A DNA stretch of 64,000 bases. It comes from Thozetella sp. PMI_491. Its lineage: Eukaryota > Ascomycota > Sordariomycetes > Chaetosphaeriales > Chaetosphaeriaceae. A program made the translations under genes and the position numbers. Below the pieces are notes generated by a model. The model did no database searches and was not told the origin of the DNA. It saw only the letters and a program-made list of their open reading frames with translations. The stretch covers positions 578,047-642,046 of the forward strand of contig MU270037.1 of assembly GCA_021432635.1 (NCBI GenBank), written 5' to 3'. This document shows, piece after piece, positions 52,501 to 64,000 of this stretch. Position 1 is the first letter of the stretch, and each line of letters begins with the position of its first letter.

Positions 52501-54313
52501 TGAAGGCATCATGGGCAGACAAGGATTCGGGAGAGTCCAAGGCTGTCACTGCACCAGTTTCCGTGGTCATCTCTGCCTTTACGGTTGTCGAGGATGTCCG
52601 GAGGACCTGGACGCCACAGCTACGCCGGTAAGCAATATGACCATCCTGTTTTACACGGAGGCTGACGGAGGCAAATGACAGCGTCGAGGAAGTGGGCGAA
52701 AGCATCCTGCTGTTCGTTGACCTGGCAGGCAGGCACAAAGCTATGGGAGGATCTGCACTTGCCCAATGCCTTGGACAGCTCGGCAACGAGGCTCCTGATG
52801 TCCGCGACGCTGAACTCGTCGTCGACTACTTTGATGCCCTCTCCCAGTTACACGAGGAAGGTATTGTTTTGGCATACCATGATCGGTCCGACGGAGGCCT
52901 GATCACAACTCTCGCCGAAATGATGTTCGCAGGACGCTGCGGTGTGGACCTCTCTCTTGATTACCTCGCAAAGTCGCCCTCTACTTCGGACATCCTAGAA
53001 ACACTTTTCAACGAGGAGCTCGGTGCCGTCTTCCAGGTCCGCAAGGCAGACGAGAAGCGTTTCATCAAATGCTTTGCCACTTGCGGACCACCTCCTCGAT
53101 TGATCACCAAGATTGGCTTTGTTCAGCCCAAATCGAAGCCTTCCCTCACCATCCGGTTCAACTCGATGCCCATCGTGAACCTGGACAGGGCGGTTATGCA
53201 ACAGTGGTGGTCTAGGACATCGTTCGAGATGCAAAAGCTTCGTGATAATCCAGCCTGCGCCCAAGCCGAGTTTGACTCTCTAGCAGACTCTACAGACCCA
53301 GGCCTATCATACAACATTCATTTCGATCCATCCGAGACGGGGCTACCAGTGTTTGGGATGCTCAGAAGCCTTGTAGCCCGTCCCCGGGTTGCCATCCTCA
53401 GAGAGCAGGGAGTGAACGGGTTCGCTGAGATGGCATTCGCCTTCCGCGCGGCAGGATTCGAGGCTGTTGATGTCACAGTCACAGATATTATTGGGGGACA
53501 ATCTCTCGCTGGGTTCCGAGGCCTTGCTGCTTGCGGAGGCTTCTCCTATGGTGACGTGTTGGGAGCAGGCCAGGGTTGGGCACAGTCTATTCTCATGAAC
53601 AGGGATGCTCGCAATACGTTCCAGACCTTCTTCAATCGGCCAGACACATTCACCCTCGGTGTGTGTAACGGCTGCCAGGTAAGTTCACTCTCGCTTTCCT
53701 CTTCTCCTATCTCGGAGCATGGGCACCTGCTAATTTGAGCATGTAGATGGTGTCGAAGCTCAAGGAGCTCATCCCGGGGTCCGAGAACTGGCCGATGTTT
53801 GTCCAGAACACAAGTCAGCAGTTCGAGGCCCGGTTTAGCATGGTCCAAATCCAGGAGAACAAGCCATCAGTCTTCCTCGACGGCATGAACGGCTCCGCGT
53901 TCCCCATTGCTGTATCCCACGGAGAAGGGAGGGCTCAGTTCTCGTCGCCCAGCGCGCTCCAGACACTCGGTGACGATGGTCTTATCCCCATCCGATATGT
54001 GTGAGTGCTCTCCGCCTGTCCGCCCAGCTCCCCGGAAGGGCATCTCGCTCCGGGAGAGGCTAACGCATGTGTTCTACGCAGGGACAATGGCTTGAACGTG
54101 ACGGAGAAGTACCCGTTCAACCCGAACGGCAGCCCCCAAGGTGTGGCAGGGGTCAGGAGCAAGGATGGGAGAGTGTTGGCCATGATGCCTCACCCTGAGC
54201 GCACCATATTGCCCGACACAGCCAGTTACGTACCGCCGAACCTAGTGGAGAGTTTGGGACAATTCGGACCGTGGATTAAGCTATTCAGAAACGCACGCAG
54301 GTGGGTGGGGTGA
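49568..54313 (+). CDS. ADE6: Phosphoribosylformylglycinamidine (FGAM) synthase
   Basis: Eleven exons: 49568-50482, 50564-50576, 50648-50868, 50929-51033, 51098-51404, 51460-51621, 51681-52156, 52248-52627, 52682-53678, 53747-54000 and 54082-54313; 1353 aa, the normal length. It converts FGAR, glutamine and ATP to FGAM in cytosolic purine synthesis. The second exon is only 13 nt and encodes TAIS plus one base. Visible parts are [72 protein letters not shown], and the glutamine-amidotransferase end with GVCNGCQ (nucleophile Cys1188) and PHPER (His1314, Glu1316). All junctions keep phase and restore family sequence. The ATG at 49568 (GCCATGCCA) fits the family N-terminus. Confidence 0.96.
50564..50576 (+). 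other. 13-nt micro-exon of ADE6
   Basis: Flanked by TATAG and GTAAGT. It encodes TAIS and the first base of a Pro codon, completing the invariant HNHPTAISPFPGA active-site loop. Skipping it would shift the frame (13 is not a multiple of three). Confidence 0.85.
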
Positions 54314-56817
54314 GGGAGACGAGCGCCGACTGCCTAAGGGAGGCTGGCTTGGCTAGCTTCTCGACATCAAGATGGTCGGCGAGGTGGAGAAGCGAAGGAG
54401 GAAAAAATAGATTATGGCTACACACAACGCCAGACATGGGATATAGACTCGCCACGCCTTGCCCTTCTCGGTTGCCCGATGATATGATCGACTGGCGAGG
54501 CGTGGAGTCGGTTAGACTTAGAGTCCCTAGCCGGGCAATGACGATGATCACCACACTAACCCGATCACTACACTAGCCGTGACATTAATCGCTTCCGCTG
54601 GCTTTTTGGCGTCTGTCCTTGCACGCAGGCTTGGCTTCCTCGGGACTCCCCCCGGCCCAGCTTGCCAGCTCGCAGGGCTCGACCGGGAACTATGGCTCCT
54701 AGAGGCGATGATCGCTCCCAAGATCGCCCAGTCGGCTGCCGGGCCTGGAAGGACGGCAATGACGGATGCTGAAACGAACGAGGAATGGGGCTGGAGCACA
54801 TTGACTTTGGAGCCACGACATGTCCAGACTCGAAAGCGGAGTCAGCGTGGGTCGGGAGTGATTCACCTCACTTCCGGTAGAGTACGAATACGTATTCGAT
54901 GCGGCTAGGCTGTAGCCACTTGTGATGAAGAGACTCCACCGACAACATATGTGGTGTACTTTCCAGGACCGGGAAAGGTACGCTCTTCGGTAGGTCCATC
55001 GGCGAGGGGAAGGGGCTCGTGGAGAACACCACACCAAGGGTCGCCATCGGAGAGGCGTCGTCTCAGGTCTCAGCATGCCATCATCCATGCTTCCCCCCGG
55101 CCGCCGTCCGCCACATAATGGAAAAAATTTCTGCTTGCCTCGCTTTCTTTTCTTTTTCCTGGCCCCTCAGACGGACGAGGCGGCCGTTCGTGATGACATA
55201 CATGCGGGCATCCCAGCACAAAAGGGAAACCTCCTCGGCCCGGCCATTCTCGTCGGCTCAATACGGGCGGCGCTTCTAGAGAAGCGCTGGCAAACCGGAG
55301 GACTTCTCGGCCCCTTTCCCGGGTGTCCTTCTGCAAATGCAAGGCCAAACGCTTCCCGGCGTCCCAGCTCGCCCCATTGCTGTAACCTCAGCGGCCCCAA
55401 AGAGAGCGGGCTGCAGGGTGGGCGCTGGCGATGCTACCATTCACGGCCTGCAGCCGCACACCCCCCGCTCCGGCTCGTGCGGCGGCGCCAAGCTACCGAG
55501 TCTACAAACTACCACAGTACATAGGTGCTGATCGCGCCTCGAGTGCGGCACTATGTCGCGAGCATGCCGACTTTGGTCGGTGAGCGTCGCACTGGCCAGA
55601 TGCAGTGGTGGCGGGGCTGGTGATCGAGGGCCGAATATGGCGCGGCCCCCCTCCCGTTTCAATACCCCCCCCCGTTACCTCGCTCTTTGCCCACCCGAGA
55701 ATGCCCTTATGCCGTTCGTTCGCTCGGCTGTTACCAACACGGAGAGAAAGACGCAGGGTCCCCAGAGGACCTCCATGTACAAGGTGACGTAAACAGTTTC
55801 ACGGCCGAAGGCCGAGATATCTCTAAGCCCGGACCAAATTTTTCCCTCAATCAGAGGCGCCGGACCCAACGGCCAGTGGCCCGGTAGGGTTCTTGGTTCT
55901 GGGTCCCCGAGGGGTCGAAGCCGTGCCCGTCGAGTCGCCGCTGCAGATGCGCCTCCTCTCCCATCTCGGCGGGTCGTAATCGCCTGGCTGGCTCGATAGA
56001 CTTGGCCGCATAGGCACACGAGTAGTACGGGATATAGCGCATAGGGAGCGGGGGATTAGCAAACCAGTCGGTTAGGCGACATGAGCGGTCTTGGCGGGCG
56101 ATCTGGTGTCTACAGGGGCCGGCAAGGGTGAATCTTGAAGATGTGACCCCAGCGTTGCACCTGACTTTTGGTTGGCGCCGTTTCGTCATGCAATTTACAT
56201 TACCTGCGGGTACCGTTAAACGTCTGCCTGGAGGCGGCTCCCCGGCCGCAGGGCCCGGGAAGCTGGAAATAATGCACAGGACACACAAGACATATGCCAT
56301 GTTTTATTTTCCACGATTGCTGGAGATGGCTACTCTTTTGGCCCTTAGCGGCAGGCGCTGCACGTGGTTCATGGAGGAGCTAGCCCGCGTAATACGCGGT
56401 ATATGGCATCGACTTGCCTAATGCGACCAAACGCCCGACGCGGCGGATTCTTCATCACGGACCGGTCGGATCTTTCTGGACGCCTTCGATTTCGCTACTC
56501 CCTCGCTCCCACAACCGGGGGGTGCAAGGGGAAGGGGAGGGGAAAGGGGGGGGGGGGGTGGAGGACAGCTGGGGAGGCAAAGGAAAACATTACAGTTCTT
56601 GGCAGCGGCAGTCGGGAAGGGAGAGCTGGAAGCAACGTGCCGTCGGCTAGTGTACGTGCGGCCACCGGAAGACCATGGATCCTTGCACGCCCGCCTCCCA
56701 GCTTCCTCGTCCAATTTGCTGAAGCGACTGCCGTCAGATCTTCCTGGTTTAGATCTGCGCCAGCAGTCTGGGAACCCTGTGGAGCAAGGGAAGGAAAAAA
56801 AAAAAAAAGGGGGGGGG

Positions 56818-57122
56818 NNNNNNNNNNNNNNNNNNNNNNNNNNNNNNNNNNNNNNNNNNNNNNNNNNNNNNNNNNNNNNNNNNNNNNNNNNNNNNNNNNN
56901 NNNNNNNNNNNNNNNNNNNNNNNNNNNNNNNNNNNNNNNNNNNNNNNNNNNNNNNNNNNNNNNNNNNNNNNNNNNNNNNNNNNNNNNNNNNNNNNNNNNN
57001 NNNNNNNNNNNNNNNNNNNNNNNNNNNNNNNNNNNNNNNNNNNNNNNNNNNNNNNNNNNNNNNNNNNNNNNNNNNNNNNNNNNNNNNNNNNNNNNNNNNN
57101 NNNNNNNNNNNNNNNNNNNNNN
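56818..57122. other. Assembly gap (305 N)
   Basis: Unresolved bases, bounded on the left by a poly-A then poly-G run and on the right by 18 G. ORFs crossing it are artefacts. The length may be an estimate. Confidence 0.99.
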
Positions 57123-57558
57123 GGGGGGGGGGGGGGGGGGTGAGGTGTACCCTCTGCCAAGACGCCGTCCCAACCAACTAGACGATGCTCACTCACACCG
57201 AGGCATGTGTCCGTGTGTCTGTCCGTGTTGCGCGTGGCTAAGCTTGCGTGCTTCGGAATCGAGTGGTCGGTGCGAGCTCGGGGGCTTGGGCCGAGACTAT
57301 GTAGGGCGTCGACTACGGACGGTATTATCTGTCCAAAAAAACAGGATGGCCGCCGACATGATTTAGTGGGCGTCATGGCGGGTGCGTCCTGCTCCCTCTG
57401 CCTTTGTCGCCATGTCACCATGTATCTGCATTGATCTTGTGTAGCATGTCCTGGTCATACATAGTACATATAGGTCTGCACCTTCGGCAAGAGGGTATCA
57501 CACTGGGGGCCGATGGTTTGGGAAGGTCACCAAAGGCACCCTCCCACCCTGGTCGCGG

Positions 57559-57630
57559 CCACTCTGCGCCCTCTGCGCCGTCTCTGCGCTCTCTGCGCTT
57601 TCTCGCTCCCTGCGCTCTCTCTCGCTCCGA
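57559..57630. repeat. Degenerate CTCTGCGC tandem repeat
   Basis: About six imperfect copies of CTCTGCGC/CTCTCGCTC in ~70 bp, creating a pyrimidine-rich strand. Confidence 0.65.
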
Positions 57631-60600
57631 ACATCCTAGCTTCCCCCACACCTGGTAGCCCGCAAAACGTGAGAATTGCCATGGCCGGGAGGTGTTACGG
57701 TATCATTGCCCGCCCGAAAACCTGCACGGGGCGGGCCACGAGCGATGACTGCCATTGGCATCTATTTTCAGACCACCACCTCGTCCCTCGGGTGTCCCTC
57801 TCCTCTCCTTCTGTACCACCTTACTACGTACGGTATGCACTCAGTAGCCGGGAGCCGCGCGAGATTTGATGTCGGGCCCCTAACCCACGACCCTCCACTC
57901 GCTATCTCCCTATCGAGCTAGAACAGGTTCGACCCCCTTCGGAGGGATTGCTGCCCCGACTCGTCCTCGATCCCGGCTCGATGAAGGGGTAGAGAGAGGG
58001 GCGCCAGGCATACGCTGTCGCCAATCACGGCATAGCACGGACAGGCCTGGGAAGCGAAAGGGGTGCTTACCACCCTCGGTATTGGGCCGGGCATAGGCGA
58101 CACACAGATCTACGGGACACACCTCCCACGCGAATGCGATGTTTTTTCCCAGCGGGCCACGGCACCGCAGCCGATTGTTGGACGCCACAATCAAGGGCAA
58201 GCCTGGGCAAGCGTGGTTGTGGGCAAGCTGTATGCAGTGGACAAAGCGACCCTGCCCGCACCCACAAGCAAGCGTTGTCTAACGCTCGCCACTTGCTACT
58301 GTAGGTCTGGCTGCTCGTGCGTCCGTATCTAGCAACGCCCTCCGTACGTTATGTACAGTACCATAGCTGTGTACTGCATGACCGTACGGGATTGCCGCCC
58401 GTCTGCCGCCCGGATAGCCTGGAGATTAGATCGAGTCTATGTGGCGCGACGCTCGAGAGCTTGACCATCGCCAGCGTCGTATCAGAGCCGCCCAAACCAA
58501 CACCACCGCTGCAATATTGCCAAGGACAGCGCTGAATTGGACTCGGGCCTGTCACCTGCCCCCGGTCTTCCAGGGACCATTAGTTGCCGTACCGGCTGGC
58601 CAGCTCCCAAAACGGCGAGGCCTGGAATCTTTAAATAGCACCCGGGCGACGGTGCGATGGCACCCCTTCCGGGGGGGGGGGGGGGGGGGAGAGGGTTGGA
58701 GGGTTGGATTGGCAAGATTGAGTTGGATCCCAAGTACATTGGACGTCAATCTGGCGAACTCTTCCGGGTCTTGGCTCGCGAGCTTGTTCATTAGGCCCGG
58801 CGCTTTCGGTGCTGGGGCGGCGGGCGGCGACGGTGGGCAATTCATATCCGCTGGGCAGGTTCACTCTCCGGACCGCCTTGGGGGTCCTCAACTCAGCAAT
58901 AATCCTGCAGGAACCCAAGTTCATCCAGTCTCTCCAACCCCGGCTTCAGGTTGGGACGGAGCGGGGGAGGCAGCCAGATGGTGGCGCCCGAATATACGCA
59001 ACCAGTCGTTACTAAAACACAACTATGCAGTGCCAAATTGCATCGGTATTGCTCCTGCAGAAGCGCTGAGGAGAACACGAACGCGCGCGAATGCGAGGCC
59101 CGAGCATGGCGGCCAAGAAACTGCCCCCCCCGCCCCTTCCCCCCGGAGGAGGAGAGGGGGGTTCCACAGGCCAAGTCGTCACCCGCAACCGGTCGCTTCC
59201 TTCGCCTAATCTTTGAATAATCGCCTGTGGTTGGCTCTGAGCGTCTTCAGCTGGGCGGGACCCGCACACACAGTAAGCTTAAACCGACAGGCGACGCACG
59301 AGGCGAAAGCGGGCAGACAGTGAAGGAACGGCTATAGGACGGGGTCTCGTGTGCACCGCAAAAAGCCTCACCCCCCCTTCCCTGGCGGCGCCCCCCTCTC
59401 CCCTAGCCCCTTGTGGAGTGCCCTGCAAAACTCGGCCAAGGGTATATCACACTTAAAGAAATGAGGGGGTGATGGGAGGAGGTTGGCGAAGTGGCGCTAA
59501 ATCTTGGAAAGAGCATGACCCTCCCTCTGGCCATGGCCTGCCGCTACGTACTTTCACGGAGCATAATGCCGGGGCTAACGCAGTCCACTCCAATGGAATC
59601 GCTGCCGACATGAGGAATGTGAGTGGGATCGTGATCCTGTATCGAGCGACCGGGTTTCTTCCCACTCCCGTGCACCTGCTGGCGCTGGACAACAGGCTAA
59701 TTGCCGCTCCATATTGCCGTGGGCAACGTCGAGCACCAGAGCAGAGATCGACAGAGATGCAGCCCCAGGTACCCGGCAGCGTCGAAAGCGCTGATGGACG
59801 CCGAGTGAAGGCGAGCATATGAATGAAGGCACGAGAGGCCGCGAGGCAAAAGGAGATTTGCTTCCATTCTGGTCCCGCGGCCGGTGCTCTGGAGTCGGCC
59901 GCGCCCCTGTTATGCCGCTCGCGACCGGGCAAATGCACCCAAGTATCGCAGAGTCCGCAAATGACACAGCCGTCCGAGCAAATAGCAGGTCGCGAGTTCC
60001 TTCCACGCTCGGGGCGCTCGCGCTCGCGCGGTAGGAGGTGAGGGCAATGCCGACAGACACGGCGTACCATAGTTTTGTGCTTCCACCCACCCACGACCAG
60101 TGCGCACGGCCGGCAGAAGCCCGCCTAAGCCAACTGGCCGACCGTTGTGCCTTGTGACGGGGGACCGAGGAGAGGGGGGGAACAGCCAGCTGTGCTGTGG
60201 TCGGATAAGATGATTCTCGCAAGGATGGCCTGCAAACCCAACGCTACCGATCGATGTGATGGTGACGACCCGCCGCGTCCAGGTTCTCACGAGCAGCCAT
60301 GCTTCTCTGGAATACCGAGGTTCGCAGAAAGACAGCCATCATCACGGTGTACCTTGTTGACCTGCCTCGTTGACCTGCCTTGTTCGAACGGTCTGGGATA
60401 TTGCCCGAGCCAGCTTGTCATCGGCGAAGACTAATGCTTCAGGTGAGCATACCTTGTCGAGCCCCGGTCGCACATCCCAAACAAAGTCCAGACTGCGCAA
60501 GGGGCAACCTTCCGGGCCATGCCGCAGTCCACCGTCACGATGAGGTTCTCTGGGCCGCCCGCCGTTGATTGGACCCAAGGAGGTGCAGAAGACCACGACG

Positions 60601-62445
60601 ATGCATCCCCAACCTACGTTACACACGCCCCCCCTTCCCCCCCCCTTTCGCTTCTCCCCCGCCCGAAAGAAGCAGTTGGACGGTGAGCTGAGCTACGGGG
60701 AGATTGATTGAGGGGTGCTTAAGATTCGCGGTCCCTAAAAATAGCGATACGGAGCCGACCAGAAAGCCATTATTGACGTGGGTTGGGTAGATTTAATCGA
60801 TTGTTGGGTTAGCCCGCCTCACTGAGGATTTTTGGGCCAGCGCTAGCAGGAAAGGAAAAAAAAAAAGAGAAGGCAAACTGCACATGCAGGCAGGAAGCGG
60901 AAAAGGCTGGCCAGGCCTGGGTGGTGCTACACGAAGTCGTCATTTCGTCTGAACCTTCTTCGCCTCCCCGTGCCGTGTGGGATTTGCTGCGGGCACTGCA
61001 CAAGCTTTGACAGGCTGACCAGCGCCAGGCGGGCCAGGGCGAGCCCAAAAAGTCAGGCCAGACAAGCCAGGGTGCAGCAGAACTCCCAGGCGAACCACCG
61101 ACAGCCAAGCCGGCACGCCAGGGCCGCCCGCTGGAGTCTTGTGTGGGTGTTTCGGCGAGTCAGCACCAGATGCCGCTGTGCTGATCAGGCTCAGCCAGCC
61201 AGTCATTTGCCGGGAACGGCCTGGCTGAGCAACGCCCATACTTACTCTTGTGAGCTGGCAGGCCGGTCGGGCGATCAGCCGAAAGGACGATGCACGGAGC
61301 GACGGGAGGAATCGTCACTGGACGACGATCCCCCATACTCTTTTTGATGTATGCCGTGACGTCCCCTCCTCTTCCTCCCCTCCTCGTCCCCCCCAGGCGG
61401 GCCCCCCTGGGCGCCTCTAGGATCTAGCCAGAGCAGGAGCGCAATAGTACAGATAATACAGATAATACAGAAGATTAGAGTCATGGTTGAACGACGGGAC
61501 CTCGTGATTCCGAGCAGAACCACCAGATCCTATCGACGGCTCCCTCTCTCTCTCTCCCCCCCTTCCTTCCCCACCCCCGGCTTCCTCTCGCCCCCTCGCC
61601 CCCCTCTCAATCGCGCGCGCATGCTGAGGGTAGTCACTGTCAGTCAGCCCGGATACCGAGTGCGTCTACGGTAGCAAAACGCGTGGATACCCACGCCATT
61701 CCCAGCGGCTGGGCGATGGCGTCGAGGGGCTCTAATTCGCTAGCCCCCAGCGCCTCCGGAGCATGTGCTCGAACAGGAAGTCGTTGGTCCCAGCCAACGG
61801 TCTAGTCTGCAAACATCCTGGGCGGTACACTGCAGCCAAAAATGCGAGCTAGTGGTTTCTAGAAGGCGAAATCGAGCTTCTCTCGCACAAGTCCCACCTG
61901 CAATGGTCTGCAATGGAACGGGCCCCACTGCGACACAATTCGCCCAGGCGAATCCTATCCCTCTTTTACATCTTACTGGTACAATCGGGCAACGCCTTCA
62001 GATTGGCTTCTCCCCCTACCTCCAGCGTCGCATTGGCGGAGCACGAGGCAGAAGGAAAGGGACACAAAGGGGAGCGCCAGTCGTCCTGTCGCCGTTCAAT
62101 AATTGCATCTGCTATAGCCCCCCCTTCCTCCCCTTCCCCCCGGCCCCCCTTCTTTGCCAGACGCCCGTCGTTTGCGGCATGCAAGCAGACTCCCTCCCCT
62201 GTCCGACAATCCCTCCTGCCTCGTGGCAAACGGTCCCTCGGGTCTCGCCGCCGGTCGGCCTTGGGAGCCCAGAGGCCGGACGAGAGCTCTCTCGGGCGTT
62301 CCCCTGACCCGGCTTGTAGTGCCGTGGGCCGGCCGCCACAGCGTCGAAGCTATGCATGAGGCAGCGCCTCTGGCCCATCAGAGTTCCGAGGTGGACAGCC
62401 ACTTCGGTAGTGAAGCGCCGAAAGCACTTACACATATCACATATC

Positions 62446-62471
62446 CCCCCCCCCCCCCAAAAAAAAAAAAA
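62446..62471. repeat. Adjacent poly-C and poly-A runs
   Basis: About 13 C followed directly by about 13 A, then a CAA-rich stretch to ~62515. It resembles the A/G junction at the gap edge in being two adjoining homopolymers. Confidence 0.7.
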
Positions 62472-64000
62472 TCCCCACCCAAACAACAAGAACAGCAACA
62501 AACAACAACAATAAGTCCTAGCCTCGTCCAATGACCCATTCTCATGTCGCGCTACTTGCGCTATAGCTTTCGCATCAATGCCCAAGTGGTCGCCTCGGCA
62601 TGTTATTTTGGTGCTTACTGTAGTAGTACATACGCCATCCGATTATGGGGGCGCGGGCCTCGCACCGGCCTGGTCCGGCCGCACCCCGGTCGATCCAGCC
62701 ACGCGGGTGATTTCTCGAGTCTAAACGTCGATCATATGAGAATGTCACATCCCGTATTATTGCAATCTGTCTGATGTATGTATCTCGACGAGACCGACAG
62801 CGCCCCAATGTAGCCACAGGAACTGCGCTAGCCACGCATCCGCCGCCACGGATGCATGCTGTCAACCGCTCCGCAGGGCCTCACCGTCATGTCCTGGCCT
62901 CAAGCGTGACCCTCGACCCCCGAGCGATTAAGTTTTTTTTGGGGGGTCGCACCTGGGCCCGGGACCCGAGACAGTCCACTCCGTGACGGCCGGCCAGGCC
63001 TCGGAGCAAAGGCAGCATGTAAGACCTGTCAGGCCCGTGGCGGCATCGCGCGAGCCTCAATCAGAGCCCTAGGCAAATGAAACATGGCAATCCGTGGCCC
63101 AAAGGAAGCAACGGCGGCGGCCATCTGTACGACAACAGAGAGCCCGGCCCCTCTCATCCCACTCCCTCCTCTTCCCTTCCCCTCCCCATGGAGCTTTTTT
63201 CTCTTCTGGACCCCCCTCGTATTCCCCGTGCCGCATGTACCTCGTACACCGGCCGATGAACCCGGGAGTGAGGGGTGGGTTAAGCCTCGGAACTGACGGG
63301 GAGGAGATGGGCACGATAGCAGGGATGCACGAGGTTCCCTAGATGCATCTTGGCTTTCAGCTCGCACGCTAGCACGCGAGAAAGGGCCGTTGGTGGAGTT
63401 CGGACCCAATCTCACCAACGGAACGCGTGCAGCAGCCTCTTTCGCATACACAATCTACACCGAATGAGGACACACCGGCGTGAAAGCCATCGCTCGCAGG
63501 GCCATGGCTTGCTCTCTTCCCTCAGCCCCGGCCTGCGCCCGTTGGTTCATTGGTATGTAATTATTTGCGGCCGCGCACATTAACAACCGGGATTGCATTG
63601 CCACGAGAGCGTTCCAACCAACTCGGATGCCTCTTGGTTCAACCGCTACGCCGTGTGGTTGTCGAGAAGTCTCCGAAGCGACAAGGCTCGGGGTAGCACA
63701 GCAGCTGCCTGCGTAGCACTGGTTACTTTGGTAGGACCTGCCACCCTCTTTCTCGACGCCCGCCATCCAATCGTGGCACTTCTCCCGGCAATGGGAGCTA
63801 GAGACGAACCTGGGAATGGGAGTTGTGGTAGGTGGTTCCCCCAACCAGGAACGTTCCATACGACCGCCCAACTGCTGGTCAGAGGCGCAGCGCTGGGCTA
63901 CGGCGACACCATCTTGGGGCTTCTACGGCGGCGCTAGCGGTGCGGGTTCGCGGTCTGCCGTCTGCGAAGGCTTCCTTTGGGGGGGGGGGGGGAGGAGATT

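Larger units (their letters stand above)
54314..64000. other. 9.7-kb region without a supportable gene
   Basis: From the ADE6 stop to the window end I find no ORF with family motifs, plausible splice-connected exons or good composition. The sequence is GC-rich and full of low-complexity pieces. These include G-runs at 56549-56558, 57123-57140, 58671-58689 and 63979-63991, a C/A run at 62446-62471, a CTCTGCGC cluster, and CAA-rich DNA at 62475-62515. It includes the N gap. It could be a subtelomeric or otherwise intergenic block, or hold noncoding transcripts; the sequence alone does not decide. Confidence 0.6.

Noticed and set aside
56364-57421. Long ORFs of 250-310 codons across the N gap
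   Set aside because: They are open only because unknown bases contain no stops; the flanking residues are poly-Gly/Pro/Lys from homopolymers.
58439-59209. 256-codon ORF (+)
   Set aside because: Crosses a G19 run and has no motif; high GC alone lengthens ORFs here.
59453-60222. Two minus-strand ORFs of 213 and 215 codons
   Set aside because: Overlap each other in different frames with Ser/Arg/Pro-rich compositional content and no splice-linked conserved exon.

Overview
The window is nuclear DNA of a filamentous ascomycete (Pezizomycotina, most likely Sordariomycetes and plausibly Sordariales). The evidence is GC-rich genes with short 55-160 bp GT-AG introns carrying CTAAC/CTGAC-like branch points, a Clr5-ankyrin protein (a fungus-specific architecture), GH28 pectinase, and fungal forms of Met12, Pga2, Utp13 and eIF4E. 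Splice sites were chosen by reading frame, donor/acceptor/branch signals and protein-family continuity. All listed multi-exon models keep phase.

Layout. 1-4.5 kb: the 5' part of a large acidic protein with a telomere-binding-like N-terminus (-, runs off the left edge) diverges from a flavin monooxygenase (+). 4.9-10.4 kb is the accessory-looking part: a 1306-aa Clr5-ankyrin protein (-), a pair of inverted degenerate minisatellite arrays, and a small orphan gene (+). 11.5-18 kb: an Aro8-type aminotransferase (+), ribosomal protein uL4 (-) and a secreted GH28 pectinase (-). 18.3-29 kb: a proline/serine/arginine-rich protein with a cysteine-rich C-terminus (-), a 4 kb gene-free leader region, a Mup1-like amino-acid permease (-) and Pga2 (-). 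29-44 kb: CENP-S/Mhf1 (+), an unidentified membrane protein (-), Utp13 (+), the tri-snRNP factor Sad1/Usp39 (+), a class II eIF4E/4EHP (-) and a Met12-type methylenetetrahydrofolate reductase (+). 44-54.3 kb: a small SANT/Myb-like fungal nuclear protein (-), a PQ-loop membrane protein (-) and an 11-exon FGAM synthase (+) with a 13-nt micro-exon. 54.3-64 kb: about 9.7 kb with no convincing gene, rich in homopolymers and low-complexity tracts, with a 305-bp N gap between poly-G runs.

The genes do not form a biosynthetic cluster. Most are dispersed housekeeping functions: ribosome and rRNA (uL4, Utp13), splicing (Sad1), translation control (4EHP), one-carbon and purine metabolism (Met12, Ade6), amino-acid handling (Aro8-like, Mup1-like) and genome maintenance (Mhf1, possibly the first gene). 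I found no tRNA, rRNA, CRISPR array or intact transposon. I saw no clearly new biological system. The least explained parts are the inverted repeat arrays near 9.1-9.6 kb with their neighbours, and the gene desert at the right end.
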